Origin: Streptomyces sp. Tu 3180
GTDB taxonomy: Bacteria; Actinomycetota; Actinomycetes; Streptomycetales; Streptomycetaceae
Assembly (NCBI RefSeq): GCF_009852415.1
Contig: NZ_WOXS01000002.1
Coordinates: forward strand, 6,116,001-6,180,000
Reading direction: 5' to 3'
DNA length: 64,000 bases
Shown here: positions 46,482-55,320 of the stretch, one piece after another
Position numbering within the stretch: the first letter of the stretch is position 1
Layout of the letters: every line of letters begins with the position of its first letter
The notes under the pieces: generated by a model
Told to the model about the DNA's origin: nothing
The model's input: only the letters and a program-made list of their open reading frames with translations
The model's database searches: none
Translations under genes and position numbers: made by a program

Positions 46482-47177
46482 ATGCGTATTCCCGCGCACT
46501 CGGTGTGCACGGCGATCCGGGACGACATCGTCGCGGGTGTCCACGCGCGGGGCAGCCGGCTCACCGAGGAACTCCTCGCCCGCCGCTACGGCGTCTCCCG
46601 CGTCCCCGTCCGGGAGGCCCTGCGCACCCTGGAGGCCGAGGGCTTCGTGGTGACCCGGCGGCACGCGGGCGCGTGCGTCGCGGAACCCACCGAGCAGGAG
46701 GCCGCCGACCTGCTCGACATGCGCGTGCTCCTGGAGCCGCTGGCCGCCGCCCGCGCCGCGCAGCGCCGCACCGAGGCCCACCTGAAGGTCCTGCGCGGTC
46801 TCGTCCGGCTGGGGCAGGAGCGCGCCCGCCGGGGCGGCAGCGACGACCTGCGCTCCCTGGACGGCTGGTTCCACGAGACGCTCGCCCAGGCCGCGGGCAG
46901 CCCCGCCCTGACGTCGATGCTGACCCAGCTGCGGCACAAGATCGCCTGGATGTACGCCGTGGAGGGCCCGTCGGACCCGGTGGAGTCCTGGGCGGAGCAC
47001 GGCGCGATCGTGGACGCCGTGACGCGCGGCGACGGCGAGCGCGCGCGGGCGGCCACCGCGCTGCACGCGGAGCGCGCGAGCGCCGCGCACCGGCTGCGCC
47101 TCGCCTCCGCGGCCGCCCGCCCGGAGCGTGTGAGGAACTCGCAACATCCCGTAAACACGCCGAGTCTCCGGAATTAA
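46482..47177 (+). CDS. GntR/FadR-family transcriptional regulator
   Basis: A 231-residue regulator. The winged helix (~10-75) contains LTEELLARRYGVSRVPVREALRTLEAEGFV. An FCD domain (~90-215) follows with GWFHETLAQAAGS, the His that usually contributes to the metal site. ATG 46482 has GGAGG 6 nt upstream. It is convergent with ptsH, with a shared bidirectional terminator. No dedicated target gene is adjacent; a sugar or organic acid is the usual ligand. Confidence 0.92.
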   Translation: MRIPAHSVCTAIRDDIVAGVHARGSRLTEELLARRYGVSRVPVREALRTLEAEGFVVTRRHAGACVAEPTEQEAADLLDMRVLLEPLAAARAAQRRTEAHLKVLRGLVRLGQERARRGGSDDLRSLDGWFHETLAQAAGSPALTSMLTQLRHKIAWMYAVEGPSDPVESWAEHGAIVDAVTRGDGERARAATALHAERASAAHRLRLASAAARPERVRNSQHPVNTPSLRN

Positions 47178-47244
47178 CGCGAGGGCCGTATACAAAGAGG
47201 CATTCAATTCGGGGGTTGTTTTCTGCTGCCCGGAAAAGGGAAAG

Positions 47245-47280
47245 CGAAAGGCCCGCCCGGTGGTCCGGGCGGGCCTTTCG
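47245..47280. terminator. Bidirectional terminator between gntR and ptsH
   Basis: 16-bp perfect stem CGAAAGGCCCGCCCGG / CCGGGCGGGCCTTTCG with a TGGT loop. The T-rich arm end gives a short U-tract for gntR and an A/T-flank in the other direction. Confidence 0.9.
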
Positions 47281-47415
47281 GCGGTGCGGGCGGGTGTCCG
47301 CCGAACGACGGGCACCGCGGTCCCCGGCCGAGGAACCCCGACCGGGGAATCCCGATCGCGCCCGGGCCGGTTCCGCGGGAGCGGGGCCGGTCCGGACGCG
47401 AAAGGGCGCGTGCGC

Positions 47416-47697
47416 TCAGACGGTCTCGGGGAGTTCCTCGAGCCCCTCGGAGACCAGCTTCGCCAGCCGGTCCAGGGCGGCGTCCGCGCCCTCCGCGTCG
47501 GAGGCGAGGACGATCTCCTCGCCGCCCTGGGCGCCCAGACCCAGAACGGCCAGCATGGAGGCCGCGTTGACGGGGTTGCCGTCGGCCTTGGCGATCGTCA
47601 CCGGGACGCCTGCGGCCGTGGCGGCTCGGACGAAGATGGAAGCGGGGCGGGCGTGGAGGCCCTCGGCCCAGCCGACGTTGACGCGGCGCTCAGCCAT
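47416..47697 (-). CDS. ptsH: HPr phosphocarrier protein of the PTS
   Basis: A 93-residue phosphocarrier passing phosphate from enzyme I to EIIA in sugar uptake. The active-site His15 lies in AEGLHARPAS. Ser47 in NAASMLAVLGLG corresponds to the regulatory serine region of Gram-positive HPr, although streptomycetes lack clear HprK. It has full family length. Monocistronic, as in S. coelicolor, where ptsH is separate from ptsI and crr. Confidence 0.96.
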   Translation of the reverse strand: MAERRVNVGWAEGLHARPASIFVRAATAAGVPVTIAKADGNPVNAASMLAVLGLGAQGGEEIVLASDAEGADAALDRLAKLVSEGLEELPETV

Positions 47698-47857
47698 GTG
47701 TTGCTGCCCTTCGGTGTTCAGGGTTGTCTAGACCAGTTTCCCACATCGTGAAGCATGCCGGGAGCGGTACCCGCTCCCGGTCGGCCTCCGGACCGCGGCC
47801 TCGGTCCGGCTCGTCGCCCCCCACAGACTGCCTCGCGCCGTTGTCGTACGCGAGCCG

Positions 47858-47863
47858 TACTCT
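47858..47863 (+). promoter_or_regulatory. Candidate -10 element for a leaderless transcript
   Basis: TACTCT lies 7 nt before ATG 47871, with only G/C-rich sequence and no ribosome-binding site between them. Confidence 0.5.
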
Positions 47864-47870
47864 GGGGCCC

Positions 47871-50804
47871 ATGCAGACCCCGTCGGACCGGCACGAGTAC
47901 CCCGCCCACTGGGAGGCCGACGTGGTGCTGCGCGACGGCGGCACCGCGCGCATCCGCCCCATCACCGTCGACGACGCCGAGCGCCTGGTCAGCTTCTACG
48001 AGCAGGTGTCGGACGAGTCGAAGTACTACCGCTTCTTCGCGCCCTACCCGCGCCTGTCCGCGAAGGACGTCCACCGCTTCACGCACCACGACTTCGTGGA
48101 CCGGGTGGGACTCGCGGCCACCGTCGGCGGCGAGTTCATCGCCACCGTACGCTACGACCGGATCGGCCCCGACGGGATGCCCGCCACCTCCCACCCGTCG
48201 CCCGCCGCCCCTGCCGGAGGGCGCTCCGCGCCCGCCCCCGCCGTCTCCGACGAGGCCGAGGTCGCCTTCCTGGTGCAGGACGCCCACCAGGGCCGGGGCG
48301 TCGCCTCCGCCCTGCTCGAACACATCGGCGCCGTCGCGCGCGAGCGCGGCATCCGCCGGTTCGCCGCCGAGGTGCTGCCCGCCAACACCAAGATGATCAA
48401 GGTGTTCACCGACGCCGGGTACACCCAGAAGCGCAGCTTCGAGGACGGCGTCGTCCGCCTGGAGCTCGACCTCGAACCCACCGACCGCTCCCTGGCCGTG
48501 CAGTACGCGCGCGAACAGCGCGCCGAGGCGCGCTCGGTGCAGCGGCTGCTCGCCCCCGGCGCGGTGGCCGTCGTCGGCGCCGGCCGCACCCCCGGCGGCG
48601 TCGGGCGCAGCGTCCTCGACAACATCCGCGCCGCCGGGTTCACCGGCCGCCTGTACGCCGTGAACAGGGCCCTCCCGGAAGGGCTGGAGGAGCTCGACGG
48701 GGTGCCCGCCTTCCGCTCGGTGCGGGACATCGACGGACCCGTCGACCTGGCGGTCGTCGCGGTGCCCGCCGAGCGCGTCCCCGAGGCCGTCGCCGAGTGC
48801 GGCGAGCACGGCGTGCAGGGCCTGGTCGTCGTCTCGGCCGGCTACGCCGAGTCCGGCCCCGACGGACACGAGCGCCAGCGCGCCCTCGTCCGGCAGGCGC
48901 GCACGTACGGCATGCGGATCATCGGCCCGAACGCCTTCGGCGTCATCAACACCTCCCCCGGGGTACGGCTGAACGCCTCGCTCGCCCCCGAGCCGCCCCG
49001 CCCCGGCCGGATCGGACTGTTCGCCCAGTCCGGCGCCATCGGCGTCGCCCTGCTGTCGCGCCTGCACCGGCGGGGCGGAGGCGTCACCGGCGTCACGGGC
49101 GTGTCCACCTTCGTGTCGTCCGGCAACCGGGCCGACGTCTCCGGCAACGACGTCCTGCAGTACTGGTACGAGGACCCCGACACCGACGTCGTCCTCATGT
49201 ACCTGGAGTCCATCGGCAACCCCCGCAAGTTCACCCGCCTCGCCCGCCGGACCGCGGCGGCGAAGCCGCTGGTCGTGGTCCAGGGCGCACGCCACGGAGC
49301 CGGTCCCCGGGGACACGCCGTACGGGCGACCCGGCTGCCGCACGCGACGGTGTCCGCGCTGCTGCGGCAGGCCGGGGTGATCCGGGTGGACACCATCACC
49401 GAACTGGTCGACGCGGGCCTGCTGCTCGCCCGCCAGCCCCTGCCGGCCGGACCCCGGGTGGCGATCCTCGGCAACTCCGAGTCGCTGGGCCTGCTCACCT
49501 ACGACGCCTGTCTCGCCGAGGGGCTGCGTCCGCACCGCCCGCTGGACCTCACCACCGCCGCCTCGGCGGCGGACTTCCACGCCGCGCTGTCCCGGGCGCT
49601 GGCCGACGAAACCTGCGACGCGGTGGTCGTGACCGCGATCCCGGCGGTGGGGGAGGGGCCGGTCGCCGACGCGGCGCTGGCCGAGGCCCTGCGCTCGGCC
49701 GCCGCCGCGACGCCGTCCAAGCCGGTCCTGGTGGTCCACGTGGAACTCGGCGGCCTCGCGGAGGCCCTCTCGGCCGCCGCGAGCACGGCACCGCAGACGG
49801 CGGCGGCCACCGCACCGCAGACGCCGCCGGCCACACCGCCCCGGCCGCCGGCCGCCGCGTCCCCGGCGGCCGCCGGCCCCGACCCCGCGCCGCCCACCGC
49901 GGGCGGCCCGCCCGCCCCCACCACGCCCCCCGAAGGCGCCCACCTCATCCCCGCCTACCCCGCCGCCGAACGCGCGGTCCGCGCCCTCGCCCAGGCCGTC
50001 GCGTACGCGCAGTGGCGGCGGGACGCCGCCGACCCCGGCAAGGTGCCCGAGTACGAGGACGTCGACCAGAGGGGCGCCGCCGCGCTCATCGACGGGCTGC
50101 TCTCGCGCGGGCAGGGCCTCACCCTCGGCAGCGAGGAGACCTGCGACCTGCTCGGCACGTACGGCGTCCACGTCCACCGGGCCCTGCCCGCCCCCACCCC
50201 CGACGCCGCGGCCGAGGCCGCGCGCACCCTCGGCTACCCCGTGGCCCTCAAGGCGACCGCGCCGCACCTCAGGCACCGCGCGGACCTCGGCGGCGTACGC
50301 CTGGACCTCGCGGACGAGCGGCAACTGCGCCGGGCGTACGACGAATTGACCGAACTGTTCGGCGCACCGCAGGAGCTGCGCCCCGTGGTGCAGCGGATGG
50401 CGCCGCGCGGTGTCGACACCGTCGTACGGGCGGTCATCGACCCCGCCGCCGGAGCCGTGCTCTCCTTCGGTCTCGCCGGGGCCCCCTCGCAGCTGCTCGG
50501 GGACATGGCGCACCGGCTGATCCCGGTCACCGACCGGGAGGCGGCCTCGCTGGTGCGATCGATCCGGACGGCCCCGCTCCTGTTCGGCTGGCGCGGCTCG
50601 GCGCCGGTCGACACCCCCGCGCTGGAGGAGCTGATGCTGAGGGTGTCGCGGCTGGTCCACGACCACCCGGAGGTCGTGGCGGTCACCCTCGAGCCGGTCG
50701 TCGTCGCCCCGCACGGCGTGAGCGTCCTCGGCGCCTCGGTACGCCTGGCCCCGCCCCCCGCCCGCGACGACCTCGGTCCGCGGACCCTCCCGGCGGCGTA
50801 CTGA
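47871..50804 (+). CDS. Pat-type protein acetyltransferase: GNAT domain fused to NDP-forming acyl-CoA synthetase
   Basis: A 977-residue two-part protein. The GNAT domain (~20-205) has the acetyl-CoA loop VQDAHQGRGVASALLEHIG and carries an inserted Pro/Ala-rich loop. The synthetase part follows: CoA-binding VAVVGAGRTPGGVGRSV (~228), a flavodoxin-like succinyl-CoA ligase region (GRIGLFAQSGAIG), then an Ala/Pro-rich linker (~640-690) and a C-terminal ATP-grasp-like domain (YPVALKATAPHLRHRAD). This order matches S. lividans Pat, which acetylates acyl-CoA synthetases and thereby controls acetate and propionate activation. A leaderless start is likely. Confidence 0.92.
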   Translation: MQTPSDRHEYPAHWEADVVLRDGGTARIRPITVDDAERLVSFYEQVSDESKYYRFFAPYPRLSAKDVHRFTHHDFVDRVGLAATVGGEFIATVRYDRIGPDGMPATSHPSPAAPAGGRSAPAPAVSDEAEVAFLVQDAHQGRGVASALLEHIGAVARERGIRRFAAEVLPANTKMIKVFTDAGYTQKRSFEDGVVRLELDLEPTDRSLAVQYAREQRAEARSVQRLLAPGAVAVVGAGRTPGGVGRSVLDNIRAAGFTGRLYAVNRALPEGLEELDGVPAFRSVRDIDGPVDLAVVAVPAERVPEAVAECGEHGVQGLVVVSAGYAESGPDGHERQRALVRQARTYGMRIIGPNAFGVINTSPGVRLNASLAPEPPRPGRIGLFAQSGAIGVALLSRLHRRGGGVTGVTGVSTFVSSGNRADVSGNDVLQYWYEDPDTDVVLMYLESIGNPRKFTRLARRTAAAKPLVVVQGARHGAGPRGHAVRATRLPHATVSALLRQAGVIRVDTITELVDAGLLLARQPLPAGPRVAILGNSESLGLLTYDACLAEGLRPHRPLDLTTAASAADFHAALSRALADETCDAVVVTAIPAVGEGPVADAALAEALRSAAAATPSKPVLVVHVELGGLAEALSAAASTAPQTAAATAPQTPPATPPRPPAAASPAAAGPDPAPPTAGGPPAPTTPPEGAHLIPAYPAAERAVRALAQAVAYAQWRRDAADPGKVPEYEDVDQRGAAALIDGLLSRGQGLTLGSEETCDLLGTYGVHVHRALPAPTPDAAAEAARTLGYPVALKATAPHLRHRADLGGVRLDLADERQLRRAYDELTELFGAPQELRPVVQRMAPRGVDTVVRAVIDPAAGAVLSFGLAGAPSQLLGDMAHRLIPVTDREAASLVRSIRTAPLLFGWRGSAPVDTPALEELMLRVSRLVHDHPEVVAVTLEPVVVAPHGVSVLGASVRLAPPPARDDLGPRTLPAAY

Positions 50805-50903
50805 GGGGACGCGCGAGGCCGGAGAGCCGGGGGAGCGTGCCGGGGCGGGGCCCCGCGCACGCGGAGGCGCCCCGAGCGGTGCCTCGCAGTCAGTGGTCCC
50901 CCG

Positions 50904-50909
50904 TAGGAT
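50904..50909 (+). promoter_or_regulatory. Candidate -10 element for a leaderless transcript
   Basis: TAGGAT lies 7 nt before ATG 50917 and there is no Shine-Dalgarno. Confidence 0.5.
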
Positions 50910-50916
50910 GGGCGTC

Positions 50917-51504
50917 ATGGCCAAGACCAGTACGACGACCCAGGGGCTGCGGGCGGCGATCGAGCGCAGCGGCTACTACCCGGCCCTCGTGGCCGAGGCG
51001 GTGGAGGCCGCCGTGGGCGGCGAGCCCGTCCGGTCGTACCTGGTCCACCAGGAGACGACGTTCGACCAGAACGAGGTGCGGCGGCACGTGACCGTGCTCG
51101 TCCTCACCGGCAACCGCTTCATCGTCAGCCACACCGACGAGCAGGCCGCGGACGACACCTCCCCGACGCCGTACGCCACCACGTCCACGGAGTCGGTCAA
51201 GCTCGGCCGGATCTCGTCGATCGTGGTCAGCCGCGTGGTCGCCAACCCGGAGGCGTACACGCCGGGCACCCTGCCCCGCGAGATCGTGCTCACCATCGGC
51301 TGGGGCGCGGTCTCCCGCATCGACCTCGAACCGGCCGCCTGCGGCGACCCCAACTGCGAAGCCGACCACGGATACACCGGGAGCTCGACGGCGGACGACC
51401 TGAGCCTGCGCGTCAGCGAGGCGGGTGACGGGCCGGAGACGGTGCGCCAGGCGCTCGTCTTCGCGCAGGCCCTCTCCGAGGCGACCGCGGATCAGACACG
51501 CTGA
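50917..51504 (+). CDS. DUF5998 family protein
   Basis: A 195-residue actinobacterial protein of unknown function. It has a helical start (GLRAAIERSGYYPALVAEAVEAAVGGE), then beta-rich segments (HQETTFDQNEVRRHVTVLVLTGNRFIVSHTD, quoted as two joined strands) and a CGDPNCEADHGYTG cysteine/His motif near 147-160 that could bind metal. Its TGA shares one base with the ATG of the next gene (TGATG), so the two proteins are co-translated and probably act together. Confidence 0.88.
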   Translation: MAKTSTTTQGLRAAIERSGYYPALVAEAVEAAVGGEPVRSYLVHQETTFDQNEVRRHVTVLVLTGNRFIVSHTDEQAADDTSPTPYATTSTESVKLGRISSIVVSRVVANPEAYTPGTLPREIVLTIGWGAVSRIDLEPAACGDPNCEADHGYTGSSTADDLSLRVSEAGDGPETVRQALVFAQALSEATADQTR

Positions 51505-52730
51505 TGGCGCAGCCCGCACAGCCCGCACCGTCCACGTCCACCGCGCACGCCGCCTGGGACCTCCACCCGCAGCCGCTCCCCCTGGACTCCGCGCCCCTGC
51601 CCGAGTACGGGACCGGTTCGCTCGCCGACCTGCTGCCCACGCTCGCCGCGGGGATGGACGTCCCCGGTACGGCCGCCGCGATCCCCGAGCTCACCCCCGC
51701 CGACCGGAACTGCGTGTTCCTGATCGACGGGCTGGGCTGGGAGCAGCTGAAGGCGCACCCGGAGGAGGCCCCCTTCATGACGTCCCTGCTGGCCGCCTCG
51801 CGCGGCGGCACCGGACGTCCGATCACCGCCGGCTACCCGGCGACGACCGCCACCTCCCTGGCCTCCGTCGGCACCGGCCTGCCGCCGGGCGCGCACGGCC
51901 TGCCCGGGTACACCGTGCGCAACCCGGACACCGGCGAGCTGATGAACCAGCTGCGCTGGCAGCCCTGGGCCCCGCCCGGCCCCTGGCAGCCGTACCCCAC
52001 CGTCTTCCAGCTGGCCCACCGGGCGGGGGTGCACGCCGCCCAGGTCACCTCCCCGGCCTTCGAGAACACCCCGCTGACCAAGGTCGCGCTCAGCGGCGGC
52101 ACCTTCCTCGGGCGGCTGTCCGGCGAGGAGCGCATGGACGTCGCGGCCGAGCAGCTGGCCGCCGCCGACCGCGCCCTGGTCTACACGTACTACGCCGAGG
52201 TCGACGGCGCGGGCCACCGCTTCGGTGTCGACTCCGACACCTGGCGCGGCCAGCTCATGTACGTCGACCGCCTGGTCCAGCGCCTGGCCGAACAGCTCCC
52301 GCCGCGCAGCGCGCTCTACGTCACCGCCGACCACGGCATGCTCGACGTCCCGTTCGACGAGGAGCACCGCATCGACTTCGACGAGGACTGGGAGCTGAGC
52401 GCCGGGGTGGCCCTGCTCGGCGGCGAGGGGCGGGCCCGCCACGTCTACGCCGTGCCCGGCGCCGCGAACGACGTGCTGACCTGCTGGCGCGAGGTGCTCG
52501 GCGAGCAGTTCTGGGTGGCCTCGCGGGACGAGGCGATCGAGGCGGGCTGGTTCGGGCCGGCGGTCGACGAGCGCGTGTACCGGCGGATCGGCGACGTGGT
52601 CGCCGCCGCGCGGGACGACGTCCTGCTGATCGCCTCCGAACGGGAGCCGAAGGAGTCGTCGATGGTCGGCAACCACGGTTCGATGACCCCCGCCGAACAG
52701 CTGGTCCCGCTGCTCGAAGTACGCTCCTGA
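51504..52730 (+). CDS. Alkaline-phosphatase-superfamily phosphodiesterase/nucleotide pyrophosphatase-like protein
   Basis: A 408-residue metalloenzyme. FLIDGLGWEQ (~71-80) supplies the first metal Asp, and GYPATTATSLASVGTGLPPGAHG (two joined pieces) the Thr nucleophile and helix. EVDGAGHRFG, TADHGM and MVGNHGSM supply the remaining Asp/His metal ligands, so both zinc sites are complete. It is typical of the PglZ/NPP-like branch acting on phosphodiesters or sulfate esters. No signal peptide is evident. It is coupled to the DUF5998 gene; thymidine kinase follows 106 nt later. Confidence 0.92.
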   Translation: MAQPAQPAPSTSTAHAAWDLHPQPLPLDSAPLPEYGTGSLADLLPTLAAGMDVPGTAAAIPELTPADRNCVFLIDGLGWEQLKAHPEEAPFMTSLLAASRGGTGRPITAGYPATTATSLASVGTGLPPGAHGLPGYTVRNPDTGELMNQLRWQPWAPPGPWQPYPTVFQLAHRAGVHAAQVTSPAFENTPLTKVALSGGTFLGRLSGEERMDVAAEQLAAADRALVYTYYAEVDGAGHRFGVDSDTWRGQLMYVDRLVQRLAEQLPPRSALYVTADHGMLDVPFDEEHRIDFDEDWELSAGVALLGGEGRARHVYAVPGAANDVLTCWREVLGEQFWVASRDEAIEAGWFGPAVDERVYRRIGDVVAAARDDVLLIASEREPKESSMVGNHGSMTPAEQLVPLLEVRS

Positions 52731-52836
52731 GGCCCGCCCGACACGCGGCCCCGACCCCCCTTCCCGTCACCGCCCCGACGTCCCGTCCCCGGCGTCCCGT
52801 CCCCGACAACCCAGGCCGAAAGGTGCCCGACTCCCC

Positions 52837-53487
52837 ATGCCCGAGCTGGTGTTCTTCTCCGGAACGATGGACTGCGGGAAGTCGACGCTGGCTCTCCAGA
52901 TCGAGCACAACCGCTCGGCACGCGGCCTGGTGGGCATGATCTTCACCCGCAACGACCGGGCCGGCGAGGGCAAGCTGTCCTCCCGCCTCGGCCTGGTCAC
53001 CGACGCGGTGGAGGTCGGGGACGGCGCGGACCTGTACGCACACCTCGTCGACCACCTCTCCCGGGGCCGGCGCGCGGACTACGTGATCGCGGACGAGGCG
53101 CAGTTCCTGGCGCCGGAACAGATAGACCAGCTCGCGCGCGTGGTCGACGACCTGGAGATCGACGTCTACGCCTTCGGCATCACGACCGACTTCCGCTCCA
53201 AGCTGTTCCCCGGCTCCCAGCGGCTGGTGGAGCTGGCCGACCGGGTCGAGGTGCTCCAGGTCGAGGCCCTGTGCTGGTGCGGCGCCCGCGCCACGCACAA
53301 CGCGCGCACGGTCGGCGGGGTCATGGTCGTCGAGGGTGCCCAGGTGGTCGTCGGCGACGTCACCGACTCCGCGGACGAGGTCGGCTACGAGGTCCTGTGC
53401 CGCCGCCACCACCGCCGCCGCATGACGGCGGCGACGGCCCGCGCGGCGGCCCTGTCCCCGGACGTCCTGCCCGTCACTCCGGCCTGA
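52837..53487 (+). CDS. tdk: Thymidine kinase (TK1-like)
   Basis: A 216-residue deoxynucleoside kinase for dTMP salvage. The P-loop is GTMDCGKST (9-17), Walker B with the catalytic Glu is IADEAQFL (~86-93), and GITTDFRSKLFPGSQ is the lasso approach. The zinc ribbon is CWCG (~148-151) paired with LCRRHH (~189-194). These are the hallmarks of type II (TK1) enzymes. The extended Ala/Pro-rich tail is unconserved. Together with nrdJ at the window start it belongs to dNTP supply. Confidence 0.92.
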   Translation: MPELVFFSGTMDCGKSTLALQIEHNRSARGLVGMIFTRNDRAGEGKLSSRLGLVTDAVEVGDGADLYAHLVDHLSRGRRADYVIADEAQFLAPEQIDQLARVVDDLEIDVYAFGITTDFRSKLFPGSQRLVELADRVEVLQVEALCWCGARATHNARTVGGVMVVEGAQVVVGDVTDSADEVGYEVLCRRHHRRRMTAATARAAALSPDVLPVTPA

Positions 53488-53891
53488 CCCCGCCCGGGGG
53501 CGGAGGCGCTCGGCACGGTGCCTTCCCGGGGCGGCCCGCCCCGACGGGTGTGCGGGCCCGGCAGGTGCGGCCCCGACCACCGGTGACGGCCCGCCACGCG
53601 GTGGGCGGGCGCGCCCGCCGTCCGCCACGCAGCCCGCAGCCCGCCGGACACGAGCGCTGCTCCGACGGGCGCGGACGCCGTCCGCCACGACGACGAGTCC
53701 GGCGGAACGCGAGTGGACGGGCCGTCACCGGAGCAGAATGCAGGGGCGTGTGAATCGGCGTCAGGACGTCGGTGGCCGACTCCCGGGCCGCGACGTCGCC
53801 GCGGAGGAGGGGGCCCGGTGCGGACGTTGACGGGTCGTCAGGTGCTCCGCGTCACTGTTCCCGTCCTGCTCCCCCCTGATCTGGAGAAGGC
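53488..53891. other. Intergenic region, no gene seen
   Basis: 404 very GC-rich nt. TTGACG (53827-53832) could be a -35 for the following secreted enzyme, but no matching -10 is obvious. The open frames here show no coding character. Confidence 0.4.
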
Positions 53892-54773
53892 ATGAAGCCC
53901 AGTTCCCGACGCCCCGTCCGCGGCCGCCGTGCCGCCGCGACGGTGCTGGCCGCCGTCGTGCTCGCCGCGGCGGCGCCCGCGACGGCCGCGGACGCGGGCG
54001 CCCCCGGAGCGCGGGCCCCGGCGGTGCCGCTGCGGGTGGCGACCTACAACATCCACGCCGGGGCCGGCGCGGACCAGGTCTTCGACCTCGACCGCACCGC
54101 GGAGGCCCTGCGCGGTCTGCGGGCCGACGTGATCGGCCTCCAGGAGGTCGACGTGCACTGGGGCGCCCGCAGCGACTTCGTCGACGAAGCCCGCGCGCTG
54201 GCCGAGAAGCTGGACATGCGGGTGTTCTTCGCACCGATCTACGACCTGGACCCGGCCGGCCAGGCCGGGGAGCGCCGGCAGTTCGGCGTCGCCGTGCTGA
54301 GCCGCCACCCGGTACTGGAGACGGAGAACCACGAGATCACCCGGCTCTCGACCCAGACCCCCGATCCGGTGCCGGCCCCGGCGCCCGGCTTCGCCGAGGT
54401 GACGGTCAACGTGAAGGGCGCGCACGTGCACGTCTACACCACGCACCTGGACTACCGGGCCGACCCCTCGGTCCGCGCGGCCCAGGTGGCGGACATGCTC
54501 GGGGTGCTGGCCGCCGACCGCGGACCGAAGGTCCTGGTCGGCGACTTCAACGCCGAGCCCGCGGCCGCGGAGCTGGCGCCGCTGTGGCGACACCTGAGGG
54601 ACGCCGCCCCCGGAGGCGGCGGGACGTACCCGGCGGTCGACCCGGTCAAGCGCATCGACCTGATCACGGTCTCGCCCGGCATCACCGTGGTCGGCGCCGA
54701 GGCGGTGGCGACGCGGGCGTCGGACCACCGTCCCGTGGTCGCGGACCTGAGGCTGCACCGGCGCGGCCGCTGA
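53892..54773 (+). CDS. Secreted endonuclease/exonuclease/phosphatase (EEP) family protein
   Basis: A 293-residue exported Mg-dependent hydrolase. The signal peptide (RRAAATVLAAVVLAAAAPATAA) cleaves near 33. ATYNIHAGAG (~50), GLQEVDVHW (catalytic Glu, ~85), TTHLDYRAD, VGDFNAEP and SDHRPVVADL give the complete EEP active site (Asn, Glu, Asp-Asn, Asp-His). Substrate could be nucleic acid, phospholipid or sugar phosphate; family members of this length are often sphingomyelinase-like or phosphodiesterases. GGAGAAGG precedes the ATG. A 15-bp hairpin follows. Confidence 0.93.
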   Translation: MKPSSRRPVRGRRAAATVLAAVVLAAAAPATAADAGAPGARAPAVPLRVATYNIHAGAGADQVFDLDRTAEALRGLRADVIGLQEVDVHWGARSDFVDEARALAEKLDMRVFFAPIYDLDPAGQAGERRQFGVAVLSRHPVLETENHEITRLSTQTPDPVPAPAPGFAEVTVNVKGAHVHVYTTHLDYRADPSVRAAQVADMLGVLAADRGPKVLVGDFNAEPAAAELAPLWRHLRDAAPGGGGTYPAVDPVKRIDLITVSPGITVVGAEAVATRASDHRPVVADLRLHRRGR

Positions 54774-54780
54774 ACCGCCC

Positions 54781-54821
54781 GCGACCGGGGACGGCACCCC
54801 GCAGGAGCCGTCCCCGGTCGC
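54781..54821. terminator. Terminator between convergent genes
   Basis: 15-bp perfect stem GCGACCGGGGACGGC / GCCGTCCCCGGTCGC with an 11-nt loop, 8 nt after the EEP gene stop. Confidence 0.85.
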
Positions 54822-54878
54822 CGCGCCCGCCCCGGCGGCCGCCGGACCGCGAGACGGTTCCTCCCGCGAGGCGGTGCG

Positions 54879-55211
54879 TCACTCCTGCGCGGAGACGCTC
54901 ATCTCGCCCAGCAGCGACCAGTCGTCCTGCGGAACCGTCGCGTTCACGATCCGGGGCGTCTCGGCCAGGTGCGGCGGCAGGGTCCGCTGTGCGGTCCTGA
55001 AGTGCTCGGACCGCACGTGGGCCGCCCCCGCCTCGTCGTCGCGGAAGGCCTCGACCAGGACGTACTCGGTCGGGTCCTCGACGCTGCGCGACCAGTCGAA
55101 CCACAGGCACCCCGGCTCCCCGCGGGTGGCCGCGGTGAAGTCGGCGGCGATCTGCGGCCACCGGTCGGCGTGCTCGGGCCGGATGCGGAACTTGGCGGTG
55201 ATGAAGATCAT
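54879..55211 (-). CDS. Antibiotic biosynthesis monooxygenase (ABM) domain protein
   Basis: A 110-residue single ABM (dimeric ferredoxin-like) domain: MIFITAKFRIRPEHADRW, then EPGCLWFDWSRSVEDPTEYVLVEAF and HVRSEHFRTAQ with the conserved His pair. Such proteins include YgiN-type quinol monooxygenases and many stress-related orthologues. No biosynthetic cluster is nearby, so a housekeeping or detoxifying role is more likely than antibiotic tailoring. Confidence 0.93.
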   Translation of the reverse strand: MIFITAKFRIRPEHADRWPQIAADFTAATRGEPGCLWFDWSRSVEDPTEYVLVEAFRDDEAGAAHVRSEHFRTAQRTLPPHLAETPRIVNATVPQDDWSLLGEMSVSAQE

Positions 55212-55320
55212 CGGTCTCCCTCGTCGGTCTTGTGTGCACAGGCGCGCCGGGCGCCGTGGCGTTCGCGGACCGCCCCGGCCTCCGGCCCGGTCGGCGGCGG
55301 GGCGCCCGGGACCCCGCGGT

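Noticed and set aside
47718..50924. 1068-codon open frame antisense to the Pat-type acetyltransferase gene
   Set aside because: It is a shadow of a gene with clear GNAT and acyl-CoA synthetase motifs; the translation is Gly/Arg/Val repetitive and has no start context.
54879..55211. ABM-domain and PhzF genes as signs of an antibiotic cluster
   Set aside because: They are isolated, with no synthases, tailoring genes or pathway regulators; both families are widespread outside clusters.
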